A stretch of DNA of 64,000 nucleotides from Poa pratensis. Its lineage: Eukaryota > Streptophyta > Magnoliopsida > Poales > Poaceae. Both the position numbers and the translations under genes were made by a program. Below are positions 58,191 through 64,000 of this stretch, in pieces. The stretch is taken from the NCBI GenBank assembly GCA_947311845.1, contig CAMZMU010000063.1:61247833-61311832 (forward strand), read 5' to 3'. The notes under the pieces are model-generated. The model searched no databases and had not been told where the DNA came from. It was given only the letters and a program-made list of their open reading frames with translations. How positions within the stretch are numbered: the stretch's first letter is position 1; every line of letters begins with the position of its first letter.

Positions 58191-60334
58191 ACTCAAATAA
58201 GTAAAAAACACAGACTGAGAAGAACCATACAAGTACAATTTCGATACTCCAAGGCAGTCGACACATACAATTTCCTGTCCCAGACAACCCCTTGCTTTGA
58301 GCCAAGAATTCCATATTGGTACAAGACTTGTGGGGCAAAGCGAATGGCATCAGAGTATGTTCCATCCGCACTGTTGGCATGTGGACCAGCGAGGACTCTT
58401 CGACTTTGGTAAGCTGTGAAGCTTCTTTCTCCAAATATTTGGTCATTGGTATTTCATAGCACTTCCTCGAGTTCAAACTTGTCTGTTCCGAGTGTTTTAA
58501 CCTGAACTACGCAACATCATAGCCATCGTACCTATGGCTTAATTGATATATTGTTTGGTGCTGAGACTTAAAAGTTATAACAGCTCGCCGACGGAGATGG
58601 CACATTTGTTCACACATATTTATTTTTGGCCATGCGGTTACGTCCTGTCAGGTTGTGACGATGATCCTACATAACTCAGTGGGGACGATGTGATCTGGGC
58701 CGGAAGAAAGAAGACGGGGGAATTAACACGTCCGCAGCTGGCGACGCGCGTACTAAAATAAGGTAGATTCCTAGGTACATTCCATGCATTGTGTGGTTGT
58801 GTGTCCATACTGATCTAAGCTGTAGGCCTGTAACGCAGTTTTGGATTTTTGTTGCTCACGCTTCCTGCTCAAAATAGGAAGTACATGACCGAACCGATAC
58901 AAATTGTTTAGACAACTCTCTTGCAAAACAGATCAAAGATAGATAGGAGTAGACACACCCCTCCAGTTGTCTATTCATGTTACTGAATGTGGTGTGTTGG
59001 GCTCGTCAATGACAACATAGGCGCGTTACGAATTTGCATTGCTATGACATAAATGCAGTGGTATGGAGCCAGCATTGGGAAAAATATATATTCAAACTAA
59101 TATATTATTTATTTCTCATTTTGAGAATATTCAATTTACATTACACATACTCCCTCGGGTTTACAAATTCTGGAGCACCAATCTAAGAGGACCGGAGATC
59201 GTAAGATTCGTAACCAACTCATTCCCCAATGATTGACTCTTACCATGATACTACAGACACAATGTTGCGCAGTTAATGATGAAAGCGATTGGTGTTTTAT
59301 CTTAGGACCCTCCCAATACAAATATTTTAGCATGGTATTACAAACAAATTGCTGATGTTGCACCGGAGTTAAAATAAGAAAGAGAGTAAAATTATGGTTT
59401 AACTAACATACGGCTCTTGCAGGCCTTCATAGACAAGCCAATCACGTGAACGTATGGCCCTAAATTAATTAGTACAACCTCGCTTAGGGACAACATTTTT
59501 AATATACAATGCATTGTGCTAGCTATCTCTTAAATTTGTATAAACTCTTATGATATGTGCTACGAAACAATAAATACATTGGGAAAGGGCTTTGCTAACA
59601 TAGGTTCTTGCACACCATCCTAAGAAAAAATTGTTAGCCCACACTCACGCATGCATGAGCCCAAAGTATTAAATGTTACTTAGATTGTAGGGTTTATAAT
59701 GCCTCTCGACATTTTCAGATTGTTAAGAATTGTAAGGCCTATCTAGTTTATTGTCCTTATATTTTAATAAAAATATTGCACTTAACTCATGTGAGTAATT
59801 AATGTGTTAACTCTTTGTTCTCAATTCTCGAGTGCATGTGATTTTCTCCCCCAACATGTTCATTTTCCCCCTTCCTCTTTCCATGCATGTGGTTGCTCTC
59901 GTGCAATATTAACGCGAGTGAGTTATGTTCTTTGGTACAAATGAATAGGCCCTACGACCTTAACAAAATGAGTACAACCCATTATAATGCTTAACAAAAT
60001 GAGTACAACCCTTAAGAGACAACCCATTACGGTGGTTGTCTCTTATAATACATTACTACCCATGATAAAGTGTGAAAAGCCAAACTCTACGTCCTTTGCA
60101 CTATTCTCCAAACCTACCATGCTAACAGGGCCATGTTGAAGATTTAGGTATCTCTTGAACCAATGCCTCCCATGCACTTAGGAATCGTTGTTTTATCCCA
60201 GGAGAGAAATGTAGTTGTCTTTTCTCCCAGTTCGTGACATAGAGTAATTATATCGCTTGGGTGACCAACTTAATCAAGAAATCCCTAGCACCAGCCGAGA
60301 GAGTCATCTCAATCCAACCTTGAACTTTACTACG
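54996..60334. other. 3' flank of the MYB gene and gene-poor DNA
   Basis: No supported gene in 5.3 kb. Small structures: AAGCATTCTGAGAGAGAT occurs twice (55219 and 55332) within a diverged duplication of about 65-100 bp. A hairpin with CGACACCT arms lies at about 57888-57922. (TG)n lies at 58137-58189. AACAAAATGAGTACAACCC is repeated at 59964 and 59994. A perfect 11-bp inverted repeat AAGAGACAACC/GGTTGTCTCTT lies at 60014-60044, probably MITE debris. Confidence 0.5.
58137..58189. repeat. (TG)n microsatellite
   Basis: About 26 uninterrupted TG units. Confidence 0.97.
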
Positions 60335-60807
60335 TGACGAGGTTATACTCTGCGGGTACCCCAGCATAAGGGTACCTGGTGCACGTGATGATCAAAGAAG
60401 CCCAAGGATTAATCGAAGCCCATGAAGAAAGGCCCAAGACGAAGAGTGTTTTCCAAGCTAGATCAAATAATAGTCGGTTAAGACTTTCCATATATGTAAC
60501 CTTGGTCGGTTGTGTTTCCCGAGACCTAGCCTCCTATATAAAGGCTGGGAGGGTGATCGATCAAGGACAAGCAATCCATAGCCACCAAAACCTCGACGAG
60601 ATATACTGTCGTCGAACCCTTGTAACCTCCATATTCAAATCATAAACACAGACAAGCAGGAAGTAGGGGTTTTACCTCACTCGAGGGCCCTGAACCTGGG
60701 TAAATCCAGCTTGTCAGCCGTCGATTCCACCAATACTACGCGTTCTCTACCACACAATCAACCCTAGGTATAGCAACCATGGGAATTGCCGAGGGCACAC
60801 CTCGACA
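60335..60807 (+). repeat. 5' LTR (473 bp)
   Basis: Starts TGACGAGG and ends CCTCGACA; the ends are inverted with one mismatch in eight. A TATA box, TATATAAA, lies at 60535-60542. The downstream part has ACAGACAAGCAGG and GAACCTGGGTAAA, motifs also in the LTR at 6552, so the two LTRs share an R/U5-type module. The primer binding site follows at once. Confidence 0.85.
60535..60542 (+). promoter_or_regulatory. TATA box of the 5' LTR
   Basis: TATATAAA in a GC-richer context, 200 bp into the LTR. Confidence 0.65.
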
Positions 60808-60827
60808 ATTGGCGCCGTCTGTGGGAA
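60808..60827 (+). other. Primer binding site
   Basis: ATTGGCGCCGTCTGTGGGAA directly after the LTR end. TGGCGCC at this place is the usual tRNA-primer pairing site of plant LTR retrotransposons. The exact tRNA was not identified. Confidence 0.75.
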
Positions 60828-60881
60828 AAGGTAGTATTGGGCTCACGGTTTCGCCGGTTTCATCATCAAGCGGCCACCCGA

Positions 60882-63412
60882 TGATCGCATCTGCACAAGG
60901 TAACTCGCCTACTGCATCATCAAAAAGCAAATCACCAACCACCGTTGCAAACAGCAACTCGCCGGCAAGATCCACCAGCATCAATTCAAAAAGCGATCAC
61001 TCGCCAAAATCTCCAAGGAGGCTCACGCCGCACTCGATGGAAGCTCAGCAAGCCTTCGCCGGACTCGAATCAGGTTTGGATATTACGGTTGGAAAATTTA
61101 ACTTCTTTGTCGATAAAGATGGTGTGCAGGACCTGTTAGATCCACTCGACGTGGAGACACTCGACATGGAGACAATCGACAACGCTTCGACTGCAACACC
61201 ATCCATCTTGGGCGCAACATCGTCACAGATCGTCCCGATCCAATCGCCAAGCGACTCTGCCACGTCCATGACCTCGCAAGAGTTCCGTAACGAGGTGGCA
61301 AAAAGATTTGGAAGAAGCGAGATCGAATCTGCGTACCGCCCAAACAACTCAATCGAGTCACTCGACGACATCGTCGACTGCAATGACGTCGCGGGGAACG
61401 AAGAGAACATAGACGACAACATATATCTCGCCGATCTAAACGGCCCAGAAATCCGTGCTAGCCACGAGATATTCACCTGCGACGCAGACAGCCTGGACAA
61501 AGCACTCGAAGATACTCGATTGTGGCGGAAACCCCAACAAGCAAAGCAACTCCAACATGAGCCTGGACGACGACGCCGAATCCATAAAACGCATCAGCAA
61601 CACATGGATGGAGGATCGGGTGGTACCGTACCAGGTATATACCGCGAGTACAGCAGAAACATCAGCAGCCGCAACATGCCGTCGACCTACAGAATACCCT
61701 TGCACAGTCACCATGCCAGATGGAACAACCACGCTGACCATCACCGCAGAGATGGCGGAAAGTGAGCAAAGTAATCGAGAGCTGCACGATGCTACCAGCA
61801 AACGCAACTCCAGAAGAGGTATTAACCTTACAATATTTCCAATGGCAAGAATCGATACGGTTAAAAAACTACCGAGCAGTACTCGAAGAACGCAAAAAGC
61901 AAGCCAGCATATCGAGTGCTCGGCGAAGAGCATTGTCTACGAGTTCAACGGGCAGAAACGACCCCGCGAATAGGTCACGATTCATCAACCTCGGAGACGC
62001 AGATCGTGCAGCGGTCACTCGGAACCTAAACCCAGCCTTTATGGCAGTCGACGCGGAAGGAGTTCCCATACCTACTGAGCCAGCCGGGGCGCTGATGACG
62101 CTAGGCACCTACCTCAGAACAATCGAACCTCCTGCAGGAGACCCAAAGAGGGATCAGCACCTCCAACTGTACAAACAACTGCAATAGCAGCACAAGCCAT
62201 ACAGCATCCACAAGCAACTCCAAGGAGAGATACAGATCGGGACCGTCGCAGTCGAAGCCCTCGGGGAAGGAGCAGTCGAAAAAGCTCACGTCGTCATCGT
62301 TCCAGTAGGAGCCACTCGAGGAGGTCATACAGCAACAGCTCAGACTCGGAAGCAGAAATCGGGCCATGTGGAGCGCTATGCTTCACTCGACGGATCCGGG
62401 AGGCTCGTATGCCCAAGAAATTTTCGCTAGCTACCACGCCTAAGTTCAACTGCAAACAAGAGCCATCAGGCTGGCTAGAAGATTACAGGCTGGCAGTCGG
62501 ATGTCAGCGCGGTACCACAACTACAGCTATGCAGTACATACAACTTATGATGGAAGGAACGGCTCGCGATTGGCTCAAATCGCTACCCGAATCATACTAC
62601 GATTCGTGGGAACACTTCAAGGGTGATTTCATCAAATACTTCGAGCCTCTATGTGAGCGCCCCAAAACCTTCGAGGAGCTCCGGACCTGCAAGCAAAAGT
62701 CAGATGAATCTCTGAGATCGTACATACGGCGGTGGACCACCATCCGTAACTCAGTAGGCAACGTATCAGAAGATAGGGCAATCGACGCCTTCAAAAACGG
62801 ACTCTGGAGGGAAGACTTCAAAGAAACACTTGGTCGAGAAGACCCAAAACAATGGCCGCACTCATGGTACTCGCAACAAAGTGGGCAGACGGAGAAGACT
62901 CCGTACGAGGCACTCGACCCGTAGCATCACATGAAAATCACGAGGGGGCAGTCGAGACCGCAGAGATAGCTACAGAGATGATCGAAGGCGCAAACGCAAG
63001 AATCGTTATCACGACGATGACCATCCAAACTTCATTGCAGCAGGCTTTGTCCAGTCAAGGGACAGTCGCGACCAAACTGACAGACGACCGACGATCATCG
63101 TGATAATCGAGATCATCATACGACGACCGCCGAGGTAATCGAGACCACCGTACAGACGATCGACGTGACAGTCGAGAACACAGACGCGACGACCGCGATA
63201 GCTACAAAGGCCGAATGGCGCAGGCGAGCAGACAAAGAGCCTGAGCGCTCAGTCGAAGAGAGGATGAACGATTATTGCAGATTCCATCTTTACAGAGGGG
63301 ATGATGGTAAGCTTCGCTCTAGCCACTCGCTGAGAAATTGCAGGGAATTCGATCAACTCGCGATTGAACATATATCACGATGCAAAGAGAAGGACGTGCA
63401 CCTCCTCAACTG
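60882..63412 (+). pseudogene. gag, broken
   Basis: The capsid gene of the element, in at least three frames. The first part (to 61765) is Ser/Asp-rich and unconserved. A second block (61762-62187) has NLNPAFMAVD. The Retrotrans_gag core is at 62409-62924, with KEPSGW-like KQEPSGWLEDYRLAVG, MMEGTARDWLKSLPESYYDS and FEELRTCKQKSDESLRSYIR. A C-terminal motif YCRFH...H..RNCREF lies at about 63270-63345. Frameshifts and stops at about 61765, 62187, 62924 and 63110 prevent one product. The ATG at 60779 is inside the LTR and is not the gag start; the first ATG after the primer site is near 60881. Confidence 0.85.
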
Positions 63413-63483
63413 ACGCACGCTCCATCAACTACATCACAAGCACAGCCTGTTCAGGCATATCCAGCACCGCAACAAGTACAACA

Positions 63484-64000
63484 AGCACAGTATATTCCAT
63501 ACCACCGCAAACACAGCCTACTCAGGTGTATACTGCACCAGCACCAGCGCAACCGACACCAGTATACATGGTGCCAGCACAACCCGTTACGGGAACACAA
63601 ATGGCAGCAGCCGTGCACCAGATGCAGCAGGGAGATGAACAAAAATATCCCGTAACTCGCGGGCAGATGAACATGATCCAGCGAGGACGTCCCTCCAAAG
63701 AGAGCAAAAATTACACACTCGACACGTCAATATGGCGGTCATGGCACCCCCAGCCATCACAATTTTTTGAAAGGATCAGAAACTCCGATTACTTCAATCG
63801 AGAGGACCACCCACCCGCAGTATATCGACCAGGGCATGCAGCCTTGGTACTCGACGCCCAAATTGGAGGCTACGCCATGACCAAGGTCTTCATGGACGGA
63901 GGTAGCGGTCTCAACATAATCTTTGCAGATACGCTACGCAGAATGAACAAACCAGTCGAAAATCTGCCAAAATCCGCAAATACCTTCCACGGTATCGTTC
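63484..64000 (+). pseudogene. Start of pol: retropepsin-type protease, cut by the window edge
   Basis: An open frame from about 63484 to the edge, Gln/Pro/Thr-rich at first, then with the aspartic protease active-site segment VFMDGGSGLNIIF (63886-63924) after a short hydrophobic strand (ALVLDAQIGGY). It is in a different frame from the preceding gag block. A further frame change lies near 63480-63500. Confidence 0.8.

Larger units (their letters stand above)
60335..64000 (+). mobile_element. Ty3/gypsy LTR retrotransposon, 5' part
   Basis: A second, independent element running off the right edge. In order: 5' LTR, primer binding site, gag broken by frameshifts and stops, and the start of the protease. 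The Gag type (Retrotrans_gag core plus a CRFH...H-type C-terminal motif) and the DGGSG protease motif fit grass Ty3/gypsy elements. The rest of pol and the 3' LTR are outside. Confidence 0.88.

Noticed and set aside
60779..61765. 328-codon ORF taken as intact gag from the ATG at 60779
   Set aside because: This ATG lies in the LTR, and the frame reads through the primer binding site; the conserved gag core lies downstream in other frames.

Overview
This window is nuclear DNA of a grass, most likely a Pooideae or Triticeae-type genome (wheat, barley or a relative). The grounds are nested Ty3/gypsy LTR retrotransposons, Stowaway-like, hAT and Harbinger-like miniature elements, GC-rich coding exons, long AT-rich intergenic DNA and GT-AG introns. 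I see no bacterial, organellar, CRISPR, rRNA or tRNA features. Species assignment is inference.

Left part (1-11078): nested retrotransposons. Bases 1-7581 are the 3' part of a Tat-lineage-like Ty3/gypsy element: a decayed RNase H/integrase end, then a long antisense gene with one apparent intron, then a complete 1030-bp 3' LTR. It sits inside the 3' end of a second Ty3-type element, whose 1540-bp LTR (9539-11078) itself interrupts one copy of a 0.5-kb repeat that recurs at 14844. Bases 11079-20879 are repeat-rich and hold a hAT MITE with a perfect 8-bp target duplication and two retroposons, one with a 13-bp target duplication.

Gene-bearing part: four protein-coding genes are supported. They are a phosphoenolpyruvate carboxylase kinase (PPCK, minus, 20880-21928, two exons); a GT8 inositol phosphorylceramide glucuronosyltransferase of the IPUT1/PGSIP6 type (minus, 25068-30056, ten exons); a head-to-head neighbour, the DUF647 protein RUS2/WXR1 (plus, 30634-35826, nine exons); and an R2R3-MYB of subgroup 2, close to rice Osmyb4 (plus, 53588-54995, three exons). 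IPUT1 and RUS2 each carry one single-base deletion in or next to a homopolymer in otherwise perfectly conserved exons. Either this haplotype has lost both genes or the assembly has homopolymer errors. RUS2 intron 1 contains a 1.64-kb retroposon with an 11-bp target duplication.

Right part: between RUS2 and the MYB gene lie a long-inverted-repeat element with about 655-bp tandem repeats (37.4-39.9 kb), several MITEs, a candidate Helitron (43.3-45.7 kb), an LTR relic, a G-rich 72-bp minisatellite (49.5-49.8 kb) and an 845-bp PIF/Harbinger-like element (52.0-52.8 kb). After the MYB gene come about 5 kb of unassigned DNA and then the 5' end of another Ty3/gypsy element (60335 to beyond the window): LTR, primer binding site, broken gag and the start of the protease.

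The four host genes do not form an operon-like unit. They act in C4-acid/PEP metabolism, sphingolipid (GIPC) synthesis in the Golgi, a plastid-linked UV-B/auxin growth pathway, and stress-responsive transcription. The only pair likely to share regulation is IPUT1/RUS2, whose start codons are 577 bp apart.
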